Under the pieces are notes generated by a model, which saw only the letters and a program-made list of their open reading frames with translations, made no database searches and was not told where the DNA came from. A stretch of 36,288 bases of DNA from Acidobacteriota bacterium (GTDB lineage: Bacteria > Chlamydiota > Chlamydiia > Chlamydiales > Rhabdochlamydiaceae): NCBI GenBank assembly GCA_903970255.1, contig CAJCHM010000084.1:1-36288 (forward strand), written 5' to 3'. Positions within the stretch are counted from its first letter, which is position 1, and each line of letters starts with the position of its first letter. The position numbers and the translations under genes are program-made. Positions 1-7,625 of the stretch are shown one piece after another.

Positions 1-128
1 AAAGAAGAATTGTGATCTCAGACCTTTTTTATTTCATCAGAATTCTTTAATTAAAAGTCTTTAAAAGAATTTTTTATTAAAAACCTGACGGTTAAATAAA
101 AGTCTTATAATCTGAATTTACAGAACAG

Positions 129-428
129 ATGTTACACTACCTCCTTTTAGGCGATTGGTGGTCATCCAGTGGTCATTTAGAACTGAACATGGAGAGCTTG
201 GAAGCCCACAACTTCTATGTTAATTGCCAAGCTTGTGCTAATTTTATTTTTGATTTCTTTAAGCGACGCTCTGAAGAGTGTTAACTTGGAATCGGCACAA
301 AATATCGAAGTAATGCTTCTAGGAGTGAAATTATTAAAAATGCTCCAATTGAGACAATCAGAGGTAGAGCACAGAAAAAAATGGCTCTTCTATATAGACC
401 TCGTAAATACCTAGACCATGTTAAATAG
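129..428 (+). pseudogene. Possible decayed reading frame with one in-frame stop
   Basis: One frame runs from an ATG at 129 to a TAG at 426-428 and is broken by a single TAA at 282-284. The first part (51 codons) has a protein-like composition, including WWSSSGHLELN and ending FKRRSEEC; the part after the stop is basic (ETIRGRAQKKMALLYRPRKY). I do not recognise the family. Its second half overlaps the C-terminal end of the minus-strand membrane protein, so at most one strand is likely to be translated there. It could be the remnant of a longer gene or chance. The rest of 1-128 is AT-rich and I see no gene in it. Confidence 0.2.
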
Positions 429-760
429 ATACTGATAGGTATTGATAGGGAAATAAGCAAAGTTAGGGCTATGATTGATAGCCCCACGGGAACGGTCATC
501 CGAGGATTATCAAATATCATACTGGAAAGTAGTCCCATGTAGAATAGAAAAGGGAACAGGATGCTGTAAATGATTGTGCAGACAACAGCTAAATACTTTG
601 TTGTTTTTTGAGCTGCTCTATTGCTTGTTAAAGGCGAATTTCCTGATGTTGGTAATCTAGAATTGTCTAATTGCATGAGGCGTTCAAGTTTTTTTGATAT
701 TTCTGAATAATCTTTCGAATCATGTCCTGGTAACATCTGCTGATAAATGTATGTTTCCAC
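281..760 (-). CDS. Small multi-pass membrane protein, unknown function
   Basis: Up to 159 aa. The first ~50 residues are polar; then come three or four hydrophobic segments (about residues 55-75, 85-110 and 125-155), so an inner-membrane location is expected. I do not recognise the family. The start is uncertain: a GTG at 760 gives a 94-bp overlap with the end of the upstream gene on the same strand, an ATG at 736 gives 70 bp, and an ATG at 676 gives only 10 bp but removes most of the polar N-terminus. None has a convincing ribosome binding site. The overlap suggests translational coupling to the hydrolase-motif protein before it, so the two may act together. Confidence 0.5.
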   Translation of the reverse strand: METYIYQQMLPGHDSKDYSEISKKLERLMQLDNSRLPTSGNSPLTSNRAAQKTTKYLAVVCTIIYSILFPFLFYMGLLSSMIFDNPRMTVPVGLSIIALTLLISLSIPISIYLTWSRYLRGLYRRAIFFCALPLIVSIGAFLIISLLEALLRYFVPIPS

Positions 761-2133
761 TTGCTGCCAGGATCGGGATCTAAAATGGTTAAGTTGCTGA
801 TTTTGGAAAATTCGTTTTCGTAATATTTGATCCTCTGTTTAGCGTAGGCTTTGATCACCTGGGGATTTATCGAATCTGTATGTAACATCGCATCTTCCAT
901 GGCTAACCCATCTATTATTTGATCGTCGATCAGCCCTTTCCGATATCCGTAATAGCGCTTTAAAGCCAGCAGTTGCAGATGTGGTGATCCAAAGCGGCAT
1001 ACAAAATCTGCAGCGCTGGCATAATTGTGCGAATCGGCGTGGCTTTCACCTGGCGGTAGAAACGATCCTCCTCCAAATGTGAAAATTCTAAGCTGCTTTT
1101 TTTCTTCTAAACTTAGCGATTTTAAAGCGTGCTCTACCAAAATGGCTCCTTGGCTATGTAAAAAAAGAATGACTGGAGGAGATTCTTTTTCTTCAGAGGC
1201 CAAACTTAGCAAATGCTGTAGAAATTTCACCGTCCAGGGAATGATCGGTGTGTTCGAAGAAGTTTTAAGGAGCAGACAGTGGATAAGATCTATAGGGGCC
1301 CAAATTGTGTCATTTGGCATACAGAGAACCCTCTCTCCATTAGTGGCTTTTGAGATTAATTCTGTGGATGCTAAGGCTTCTTCTTTAGTATTATCAATGC
1401 CATTGATAAACGACCAAATACATTGACCTGGCCTGTGCTCTCCTACCACCCTTGCAAGGGTATTGATCTCTTTCGTGGAAGGCAATAAAGTGAACTTGTT
1501 TTTGCTAACGTCCCAGATGCAATGATTGGGTCGTGATCGTAGATGTATAGTCCCATTCCGTTCGCGGACGATTACGCCATCTAGACGATGGGATTGAACC
1601 CACTCAATGGCTTCTTTTTTAGAAAGAACGGCATTATTTCCAATGAGATAGGTATCTCCCGTAGGATTTTCAATTTTTGCAATGATTTTAGGAAGGAGAG
1701 AAAATATTTCATTGTTTGTAGATGTATATCCACATAACTTCTCAATGCCTATCAAAAGGCGCTGCAATTCTTCCTGGTTCAGATCTTTGATTTTTGTTTC
1801 TGAAGATATACTGCATGAAGAGGACAACTTTTGAACGCAGCCCTCAGGATTTTTTGGTTGATAATGCTTAGCGAGGACTTTAAGAGAGGAGTTGAAATAT
1901 TTCTTTGAACGAATCCATGTTGATAATGCTTTACGACCATTCTGCGGATCTGGAAAAATTGCATAGTGACCCAGATTCCCTATAGAACCAAATTTTCGAG
2001 AACAATGGCTATGTGCTAGCCCTGGATTATTAATACGCCATGCCAAGCTACCGCCAATGGCAGCATATTTATTTCCCATCTCATCAAAATAAAAGACAGT
2101 CGCATCATCGTGGGCATGAGCCGATTTAAACAT
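667..2133 (-). CDS. Composite protein: NNPG-type N-terminal domain plus alpha/beta-hydrolase-like domain
   Basis: About 488 aa from the ATG at 2133; a TTG at 2151 would add six residues, and the frame stays open to 2238 with no better start. The N-terminus (about residues 15-90) contains AIGGSLAWRINNPG followed by GSIGNLGHYAIFPDPQNGRK. This resembles the R-NNPGN...G-FA-F-----G domain seen in some phage structural proteins and large bacterial toxins. The C-terminal half contains PPVILFLHSQGAILVEHAL, a strand-nucleophile-elbow pattern (H-S-Q-G) of lipase/esterase-type alpha/beta hydrolases, with candidate acid and His residues further on. No signal peptide is visible. The chlamydial DUF687-like proteins are a possible relative, from memory only. 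The substrate is unknown. A secreted effector is possible but unproven. Confidence 0.6.
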   Translation of the reverse strand: MFKSAHAHDDATVFYFDEMGNKYAAIGGSLAWRINNPGLAHSHCSRKFGSIGNLGHYAIFPDPQNGRKALSTWIRSKKYFNSSLKVLAKHYQPKNPEGCVQKLSSSCSISSETKIKDLNQEELQRLLIGIEKLCGYTSTNNEIFSLLPKIIAKIENPTGDTYLIGNNAVLSKKEAIEWVQSHRLDGVIVRERNGTIHLRSRPNHCIWDVSKNKFTLLPSTKEINTLARVVGEHRPGQCIWSFINGIDNTKEEALASTELISKATNGERVLCMPNDTIWAPIDLIHCLLLKTSSNTPIIPWTVKFLQHLLSLASEEKESPPVILFLHSQGAILVEHALKSLSLEEKKQLRIFTFGGGSFLPPGESHADSHNYASAADFVCRFGSPHLQLLALKRYYGYRKGLIDDQIIDGLAMEDAMLHTDSINPQVIKAYAKQRIKYYENEFSKISNLTILDPDPGSKWKHTFISRCYQDMIRKIIQKYQKNLNASCN

Positions 2134-2322
2134 GGGAGTGACCAATACCAAATCTTGGGATGGAATTATCTTAACTGAAGTTATTTTTCTCCAGTTCTTT
2201 TGTAAATCTGTATTTGAAAACAGCTTTGAAATGTCTCATCTTAGCGGAAGAATTTTTGACTTCCTCGAATTTCCCCAAGGGAAAATTCGGGACTCCTAAT
2301 TACTGTCTCTAACAAGAATAAT

Positions 2323-2350
2323 TTGACATCAATAATGAATCTTTTAAGAT
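2323..2350 (+). promoter_or_regulatory. Sigma-70/sigma-66-type promoter for the barrel operon
   Basis: TTGACA at 2323-2328 and TAAGAT at 2345-2350 are separated by 16 bp. The site lies 36 bp upstream of the first barrel gene, whose TTG start at 2387 follows the ribosome binding site AGAGGGG near 2372. A short hairpin (CGAATTTCCC with its complement, about 2268-2290) lies further upstream between the divergent genes. Confidence 0.6.
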
Positions 2351-2386
2351 AGATGCCTTATCGTGTTCTAAAGAGGGGTTGGCGTT

Positions 2387-3487
2387 TTGAGAACGGGTTT
2401 CTTTGTGGGAATGGTTTCATTTCTGGTTAGTGCATTCTATGTAAATGCCGATGAAACCTATGTGCACGCACATCGGAATCAAGCAAGTGAACAATCACCT
2501 GATCATAGCAACGGGCTGCCCAATGTATCTGCTCGATTTAAGCCAGATTCCACAGATTTTGATATTTTTGCTGATCTTCTTGTTTGGTGGGCAAAGCCAA
2601 GTGGTGCTGAAAGCTGGGCGGATGTGATTGTTGCCAACGGTGCCAAAGAGACATGCGATTTACGCAACGTCCGCTTTGGCTGTGATGCTGGCTTTCGGAT
2701 TGGTGTTGGTTATGGGATGAGGCATGATCAGTGGGATACACAATTGTATTATACCTGGTTCCACACAAGTGGAAAAGATCGCGTTTCCAGTTCTCCGGGC
2801 TCGGTCTATTCCCCTTTTTTAGGGGATTTTTATGTGGATAACCCAGCTGGAAAGGGGGTTTCAGGGGTCCCTTATCAGAGGGCAAACATTGACTGGACGA
2901 TCCGCTTCAATATGTTTGATTGGGAATTAGGCAGAAAATTTTGGATCAGCGAGAGGTTATCTCTTCGTCCCTTTTTAGGGTTAAAGGGGGGATGGATCGA
3001 TCAATCGATCGATACAAAGTGGCAAATTCCAGATCTTTCAAATCCAATCTTGGTAGATCCAATACCCTTTAATACGGCAAGGGAAAATCTTAAGAATAAT
3101 TTTTGGGGGCTTGGTCCCTGTGGTGGTGTGGACACTTTATGGAATTTGTTTGCTAATCAAAACCATTCGTTTAGTCTTTTTGGAAATCTTTCCGGGGCCA
3201 TCATGTATGGACATTGGACATTTGGGGATGTTTACAAAAATGATGTTGACCAACGCATTACACTCACACTACCCCATCTCAATAGCGGATCGACGATGCT
3301 AAGAACCTTGTTGGGATTTGAATGGGATGCCAATTTTAGCCAGGACAGATATCGTTTTTCTACAAAACTGGGCTATGAAATGCAATTTTGGTTGGATCAA
3401 CTTCAATTTTACAGTTTGGCTGGCGCACAACTGACAAATGTATTGACTTTCCAAGGAGGAACCCTTGAGTTTCGCTTTGATTTCTAA
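2387..3487 (+). CDS. MOMP-like outer-membrane beta-barrel protein, copy 1
   Basis: 366 aa. The signal peptide covers about residues 1-22 (cleavage near VNA/DE), so the protein is exported. The body shows the alternating aromatic/polar pattern of a porin and ends in FRFDF; a terminal Phe is the usual barrel-assembly signal. Diagnostic stretches shared with the next two genes are GFRIGVGYGMRHDQWDTQLY, NMFDWELGR and LSLRPFLGLKGGWIDQS. These match the Legionella-type/chlamydial MOMP-like family (PF05150-like, from memory). The expected role is a general porin and structural protein of the chlamydial outer membrane. The start is TTG with a good ribosome binding site (AGAGGGG). It is the first of three paralogues in tandem behind a strong promoter. 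Only three cysteines are evident, two of them close together near residue 90-100. Confidence 0.8.
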   Translation: MRTGFFVGMVSFLVSAFYVNADETYVHAHRNQASEQSPDHSNGLPNVSARFKPDSTDFDIFADLLVWWAKPSGAESWADVIVANGAKETCDLRNVRFGCDAGFRIGVGYGMRHDQWDTQLYYTWFHTSGKDRVSSSPGSVYSPFLGDFYVDNPAGKGVSGVPYQRANIDWTIRFNMFDWELGRKFWISERLSLRPFLGLKGGWIDQSIDTKWQIPDLSNPILVDPIPFNTARENLKNNFWGLGPCGGVDTLWNLFANQNHSFSLFGNLSGAIMYGHWTFGDVYKNDVDQRITLTLPHLNSGSTMLRTLLGFEWDANFSQDRYRFSTKLGYEMQFWLDQLQFYSLAGAQLTNVLTFQGGTLEFRFDF

Positions 3488-3533
3488 TTTATATTTCAAG
3501 GCCTTGCAATATAGCCATAACGCCAAATCAAGC

Positions 3534-4592
3534 ATGAAAAAGCTGCTATTCTTGCCCTTAGCTGCGCTGATGTTTTTGCTAACGGAGGTAAATGGAGCAA
3601 ACTCCACGAGTTTAGACCCATCGAGTGTAAGGGGCTTACCGAATATTTCGATACGCACCACGGGGAAATGGGATCTCTTTGCGGAGCCTTTTACCTGGTA
3701 TGCTTCTCAACAAACTTCGGCGGTTTGGGCCGATATCATTAGTGTAGAGCTCAATAATACTAGCTCTTTTGGTGCACAAGATGTCGGTTTTCCCTGGGAT
3801 TTTGGATTTCGAGTAGGTGGTGGATATAACCCGGACTACGATCAATGGGACACGCAACTTTATTGGACCTGGTTTCGTACAAAGGCCCATCAAAGCAAAC
3901 AAGTATTTCCAGAGTTTATTTCCACTCCAGATGGAGTGATCGCCACTCAATTCATTCATCCCGAGTTTTTTGCAGGGGATCTGAGCGATCAACTTTTCAA
4001 AAAAGCCACCCTCCAATGGACTCTTCTCTTCAACATGTTCGATTGGGAATTAGGCCGTAGTTATTGGGTAAGCAAAGGATTATCCCTTCGTCCTTTTGTC
4101 GGTTTAAAAGGGGGATGGATTCATCAATCGATGGAGGTGCAGTATGCCCAACAGATTACTACTGTTCTAACGAATCAATCTGCCATAGAACATGTGAAAA
4201 ACAATTTTTGGGGCGTGGGGCCCGTTGGCGGTATCAACACCAAATGGAAATTGCGCAATTTCGGAAGGCACTTTCCGAGTCTTTTTGGGGATTTTTCTGC
4301 AGCTACGTTGTGGGGGACTTGGAATTGCAATGACACCTATAGGAGTTCGAGTGGAAAAAAGGTATTTGTAAACTCGAGACCATGGACGTTAGGCGCCCTA
4401 ATGTTTAGAGGAGTGATGGGACTGGGATGGGATGTCGATTTTAATCAGGGTAGGTCGCACTTTGCAGCAAAATTGGGTTACGAAACACAACTTTGGTTGA
4501 ATCAACTCCGGGTTGCTACATCACAGATTGTTGTATTACATGGCGACTTATCCCTCCAGGGAGTGACTTTTAATTGTCGATTCGATTTTTAA
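3534..4592 (+). CDS. MOMP-like outer-membrane beta-barrel protein, copy 2
   Basis: 352 aa from the ATG at 3534, chosen because MKKLLFLPLAALMF begins a typical signal peptide (cleavage near VNGA/NS). The frame is open upstream to 3465, overlapping the previous gene, but that would bury the signal. It shares with copy 1 GFRVGGGYNPDYDQWDTQLY, NMFDWELGRSYW and SLRPFVGLKGGWIHQS and ends NCRFDF. The surface-loop regions between these blocks differ from copy 1 in sequence and length, as expected for exposed loops. It lies 46 nt after copy 1 and 25 nt before copy 3, with no visible terminator between them, so the three are probably one transcript. The ribosome binding site is weak, which may mean lower expression or coupling. 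Confidence 0.8.
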   Translation: MKKLLFLPLAALMFLLTEVNGANSTSLDPSSVRGLPNISIRTTGKWDLFAEPFTWYASQQTSAVWADIISVELNNTSSFGAQDVGFPWDFGFRVGGGYNPDYDQWDTQLYWTWFRTKAHQSKQVFPEFISTPDGVIATQFIHPEFFAGDLSDQLFKKATLQWTLLFNMFDWELGRSYWVSKGLSLRPFVGLKGGWIHQSMEVQYAQQITTVLTNQSAIEHVKNNFWGVGPVGGINTKWKLRNFGRHFPSLFGDFSAATLWGTWNCNDTYRSSSGKKVFVNSRPWTLGALMFRGVMGLGWDVDFNQGRSHFAAKLGYETQLWLNQLRVATSQIVVLHGDLSLQGVTFNCRFDF

Positions 4593-4617
4593 CGTGCTTT
4601 AGCTGAGTAAAAGCAAC

Positions 4618-5640
4618 ATGAGAAGTATTTATTTGCAAATAGCTGTTGTTCTCTTGATGTCGATAGGCAAAAACATCTATGCCAACTCGCCTGAAACACA
4701 GACCCAAAGAATGGATGGCGGATTGCCAAATCTTTCCGACCGGCCGAAAACGCAAAATAAAACGATCGATATTTTTGCTAGTGCTTTGTATTGGTATACC
4801 AGCGAAACTGTTTACTGGGGATTTACTCTTAAAACAGGTCAGAATGTTGAACAAAACCATTTCCAAGCGATCTCTTTTGATTGGGATCCAGGTTTTCGTG
4901 TGGGTTTTGGTTACAACATGCATCATGACCAATGGGACACACAATTTGCCTATACTCGATTTCAAACAGATACCTCAGACCATGCCAGCGGATCTGTCAC
5001 CTCAGCCTTTTTAGCGGCTAGACTTGTGGGGATAGAACCCTTTGATACGGGGAAAGTAAACTTCAATCTTAATTACAACATGTTTGATTGGGATTTAGGT
5101 CGAAGTTTTTTTGTCAGCAAATTCCTATCCCTGCGCCCATTCATTGGTGCAAAAGCAGGATGGATCAATCAAAAAATTCGTTTGAAATACACAACGCCCA
5201 ATTTTGTGCTGCCGGGTATCACTTATACTGCTGAAGAAAATGTGAAAAACAATTTCCGAGGAGGAGGCCCTCAAGGTGGCTTGGATGGGAAATGGATTCT
5301 CGGAAACATCGATAGACACATTTTCAGTCTACTCGGCAATTTCTCGGGTGCCTTGATGTGGGGGAACTGGACGGTTGCAGATAAATTCGTCGATGTATTG
5401 GGGACCCAAACTTCTGTGCCGATGGGAGGGCGAAACTTTGGAGCTATAATGTTCCAAGCACTGCTGGGGTTTGGATGGGATTTCAACTTCGATAAAAATC
5501 GCTCCCATTTTTCTTTGAATGTGGGCTATGAGATCCAAGATTGGTTGAATCAGTTTCAAGTATTTACCAATTTTGCAGGTACAGCGAATTCTGATTTGAT
5601 TTTACAAGGCCTCACGGTCGATTTGCGTTGTGATTTTTAA
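4618..5640 (+). CDS. MOMP-like outer-membrane beta-barrel protein, copy 3
   Basis: 340 aa, the shortest of the three. The signal peptide MRSIYLQIAVVLLMSIGKN is followed by IYA/NS. The conserved blocks are GFRVGFGYNMHHDQWDTQF, NMFDWDLGRSFFVSK and SLRPFIGAKAGWINQK, and the protein ends LRCDF. A putative mature N-terminal motif shared by all three (LPN followed a few residues later by a D-(I/L)FA block) suggests an alignable first strand. Same inferred role as its neighbours: an outer-membrane porin of the Legionella/Chlamydia MOMP-like type. The next gene, a glycosyltransferase, starts 46 nt downstream and could be in the same transcript. Confidence 0.8.
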   Translation: MRSIYLQIAVVLLMSIGKNIYANSPETQTQRMDGGLPNLSDRPKTQNKTIDIFASALYWYTSETVYWGFTLKTGQNVEQNHFQAISFDWDPGFRVGFGYNMHHDQWDTQFAYTRFQTDTSDHASGSVTSAFLAARLVGIEPFDTGKVNFNLNYNMFDWDLGRSFFVSKFLSLRPFIGAKAGWINQKIRLKYTTPNFVLPGITYTAEENVKNNFRGGGPQGGLDGKWILGNIDRHIFSLLGNFSGALMWGNWTVADKFVDVLGTQTSVPMGGRNFGAIMFQALLGFGWDFNFDKNRSHFSLNVGYEIQDWLNQFQVFTNFAGTANSDLILQGLTVDLRCDF

Positions 5641-5686
5641 ACTTTTTTTTGATATGAGTGGTAGTTTTTAATTTGTTGAGATCGAT

Positions 5687-6457
5687 ATGGAACGAGGAAT
5701 TCTTGTTGCAACAACATCCCATTTAGAATGGGCTCTGCCCTGGTGGTGGTATAACTATAGAGCTCATAACGATCTTCCTGTTGCTTTTGTCGATTTAGGG
5801 ATGACGGAAAAAGGTAGGTGCTGGTGCAAAGAGCGGGGAGAGCTCATTTCCATTGACGTTCCCGATTCTTCCATAAAGGGAAAAGAGGGGGTTGATCCCC
5901 ATTTAGCTCAACAATGGGAAAAAGTGATCGGTTCTGGAGTGTGGGATATTCGTCAAAAGTGGTTTAAGAAGCCTTTTGCTTTTGCAAAAACCCCTTTTAT
6001 GAAAACGGTATGGATCGATTTGGACTGCGAGGTCCGTGGGCGGCTTGATCCTTTTTTTGCCTATTGCGACAATCATGCAGATCTTGCACTTGTCAGAGAA
6101 CCGGAAGCTTTGCAAAAGGGGTACCAATCGCTCAACTTTACCCTTCCAGAAGAGACCACCTACAATAGCGGCGTTGTTGTCTATCGCAAACACGCTCCAT
6201 TTCTTGCAAAGTGGGTAGAGGAGGTGAAAGAGAGAAATCAGCATTACATTAGCGATCAAGAAGCGCTTTCTAGAATCTTGTTTTTAGAAAAGCTGACATT
6301 TAAGGAGCTCCCTGCACACTACAATTGGGATCGAGCATTAGGTCCCAATCCCAATGCCTTGATTTTTCATTGGCATGGACAGCGTGGCAAGCAAATGATC
6401 AAAGAGCAAATCGCCGCCCTTTCCTGTTTCCCATTTGTTGACTTTGAAACGCTCTGA
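5687..6457 (+). CDS. GT-A-fold glycosyltransferase (GT8-like)
   Basis: 256 aa, cytosolic, no signal peptide. Visible motifs, in order: a strand leading into WIDLDCEV (DxD-type metal and nucleotide-sugar site, residues 111-113), TTYNSGVVVYRKHAP around residue 160, ISDQEALSR near 190, and a C-terminal FHWHGQRGK around residues 227-235. This order (DxD, NSG, DQ, HxxGxxK) is typical of retaining GT8-like enzymes that use nucleotide-sugars. The acceptor is unknown. The position after the outer-membrane proteins and near other envelope genes makes surface polysaccharide or protein glycosylation reasonable; a host target cannot be excluded. It is convergent with the PhyH gene, with a gap of 10 nt. 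Confidence 0.7.
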   Translation: MERGILVATTSHLEWALPWWWYNYRAHNDLPVAFVDLGMTEKGRCWCKERGELISIDVPDSSIKGKEGVDPHLAQQWEKVIGSGVWDIRQKWFKKPFAFAKTPFMKTVWIDLDCEVRGRLDPFFAYCDNHADLALVREPEALQKGYQSLNFTLPEETTYNSGVVVYRKHAPFLAKWVEEVKERNQHYISDQEALSRILFLEKLTFKELPAHYNWDRALGPNPNALIFHWHGQRGKQMIKEQIAALSCFPFVDFETL

Positions 6458-6467
6458 AAAATAGTTA

Positions 6468-7277
6468 CTACTTCAGCGCTCTCACAGGTTTTAGCAAATG
6501 AGCAAACAAATGAGTGCACTCATCAGGCACACCTTGCAATTGCTCTTCATCCATCAGTAAAAAATCGGGGTTGGAAAAATCTTTAAACCAGCGGCGTGTG
6601 TAACTCATATAGAGTAAAGAGCGCATATGTTCGGAATGGTTAGATCCTCCTGCGTGAAAAGTTCTATAATCCCAAAAGTAACAACTCCCGATCGGACCGC
6701 AGAGTAAATGCTTGGTATAAGAGTGCATTTGCTGATCAATAGGATAGGTGCGGTGAGAGCTAGACCAAATCTTGGTTGGTCCATTGATCAGGTCGATGTC
6801 CACCAGTGGAACGGCAAATGTGATTGCAAAGGTGGGAATCATCGAGGAGATGCTGGTGTTTTCTTCAAATAGGGGATAGTAGTCTGCGTGTAGATGTTGA
6901 TCAGTGCAGCCTGGCAGGGCAGTAAAAGATCCCAAACTGTTTAGGATAAAATGGGGGCCAAGAATCTCTTTCATCAGTGGCATCAAGATTGCATTAGCAT
7001 AAAGCTCAGGGTGGTTAAAAGGGGGTTTGAAGGGGATGGGCACAATATAGCGTCTATGGCTGACCTCAGCGCCGCTGCCAAGGGTCATCTCTTCTTCATT
7101 AAATTGCAATTGGCTTGTATAGGCGGCAGCAAGCTCTTGAATAAATTCCTTCGGATAAAGATTTTCGATTTTTAGAAAACCATGTGTCTCGAAAATGTGC
7201 TTGCCCATTTTCAAGGTGTTCGGATGAAGCTTTTGCTCTAAAATTTCGCTTTGGCTAAGGGTGATACTCATATTCAT
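6468..7277 (-). CDS. PhyH-family Fe(II)/2-oxoglutarate dioxygenase
   Basis: 269 aa from the ATG at 7277, preceded by AAAAGG at a good distance. The frame is open to 7331, but that extension reads through a palindromic repeat and is unlikely to be translated. The metal site is HAD (about residues 130-132, the HxD motif) together with the distal His in FHAGGSNHSEHMRS (about residue 209). The Arg about eleven residues later is the expected 2-oxoglutarate anchor. NGPTKIWSSSHR is also typical of the family. The reaction is hydroxylation or oxidation of a small molecule using O2, Fe(II) and 2-oxoglutarate; the substrate cannot be read from sequence. A 63-bp hairpin sits only 17 bp upstream of the start. 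Confidence 0.75.
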   Translation of the reverse strand: MNMSITLSQSEILEQKLHPNTLKMGKHIFETHGFLKIENLYPKEFIQELAAAYTSQLQFNEEEMTLGSGAEVSHRRYIVPIPFKPPFNHPELYANAILMPLMKEILGPHFILNSLGSFTALPGCTDQHLHADYYPLFEENTSISSMIPTFAITFAVPLVDIDLINGPTKIWSSSHRTYPIDQQMHSYTKHLLCGPIGSCYFWDYRTFHAGGSNHSEHMRSLLYMSYTRRWFKDFSNPDFLLMDEEQLQGVPDECTHLFAHLLKPVRALK

Positions 7278-7294
7278 AACGGACCTTTTGTGAT

Positions 7295-7357
7295 TATACC
7301 GAAACAACTTCAAAAGTTGGCTGCCAGGCAACCAACTTTTGAAAGTGTTTCGGTATA
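7295..7357. repeat. 63-bp near-perfect palindrome with TATACCG ends
   Basis: The left arm 7295-7320 pairs with the right arm 7332-7357 over 26 bp with two mismatches, leaving a loop of about 11 nt. The outer ends (TATACCG, then ACTTCAAA a few bases in) match the ends of the longer elements at 15849 and 27579, so it appears to be a short member of that family. It lies in the 5' leader of the PhyH gene and could affect its expression. Confidence 0.75.
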
Positions 7358-7465
7358 CAGCCTTTTTTGGGATATTAAGGAAAACATTAAATATTAGTCC
7401 CGAAAAAGGGGATATTCATTCTGTAAGTTTCAGATTTTTTGGTCATACAGCTGATCAATCTAACT

Positions 7466-7504
7466 GCACTTTAGTCATTGGAGCGGGGCGCTTTTCTAAA
7501 AAAA
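7466..7504. repeat. Fragment of the CTGGACTTTAG repeat family
   Basis: This piece reads GCACTTTAGTCATTGGAGCG followed by GGGCGCTTTTCTAAAA, a close match to the end of the elements at 28923 and 36155. The opposite arm is missing, so it is a remnant. The surrounding gap (7358-7625) contains no gene I can support. Confidence 0.7.
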
Positions 7505-7529
7505 CTCATTTTACTCGAACCAAAAATAA

Positions 7530-7573
7530 TAAGATGCAAGACCTGCTTCTTGCATCTTAAGATTGATTTTTTT
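7530..7573 (+). terminator. Hairpin followed by a T-run
   Basis: TAAGATGCAAG (7530-7540) pairs with CTTGCATCTTA (7549-7559) over 11 bp with an 8-nt loop, and a run of seven T follows at 7567-7573. The shape fits an intrinsic terminator on the plus strand, but no plus-strand gene lies immediately upstream. It may be part of the repeat-rich debris or act as an attenuator for the MFS gene that starts at 7626. Confidence 0.4.
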
Positions 7574-7625
7574 CATCCGACATGGCAACCTCTAGAGTTA
7601 GAATTTTTTTAATTTCAGGATGCAA

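Noticed and set aside
217-414. 65-aa plus-strand frame with a hydrophobic start
   Set aside because: It overlaps another, more protein-like frame and the minus-strand membrane protein, has no ribosome binding site, and the hydrophobic run comes from T-rich DNA.
7339-7560. 73-aa plus-strand frame between phyH and the MFS gene
   Set aside because: It is made up of repeat fragments (palindrome edge, CTGGACTTTAG remnant, hairpin) and shows no family signal.
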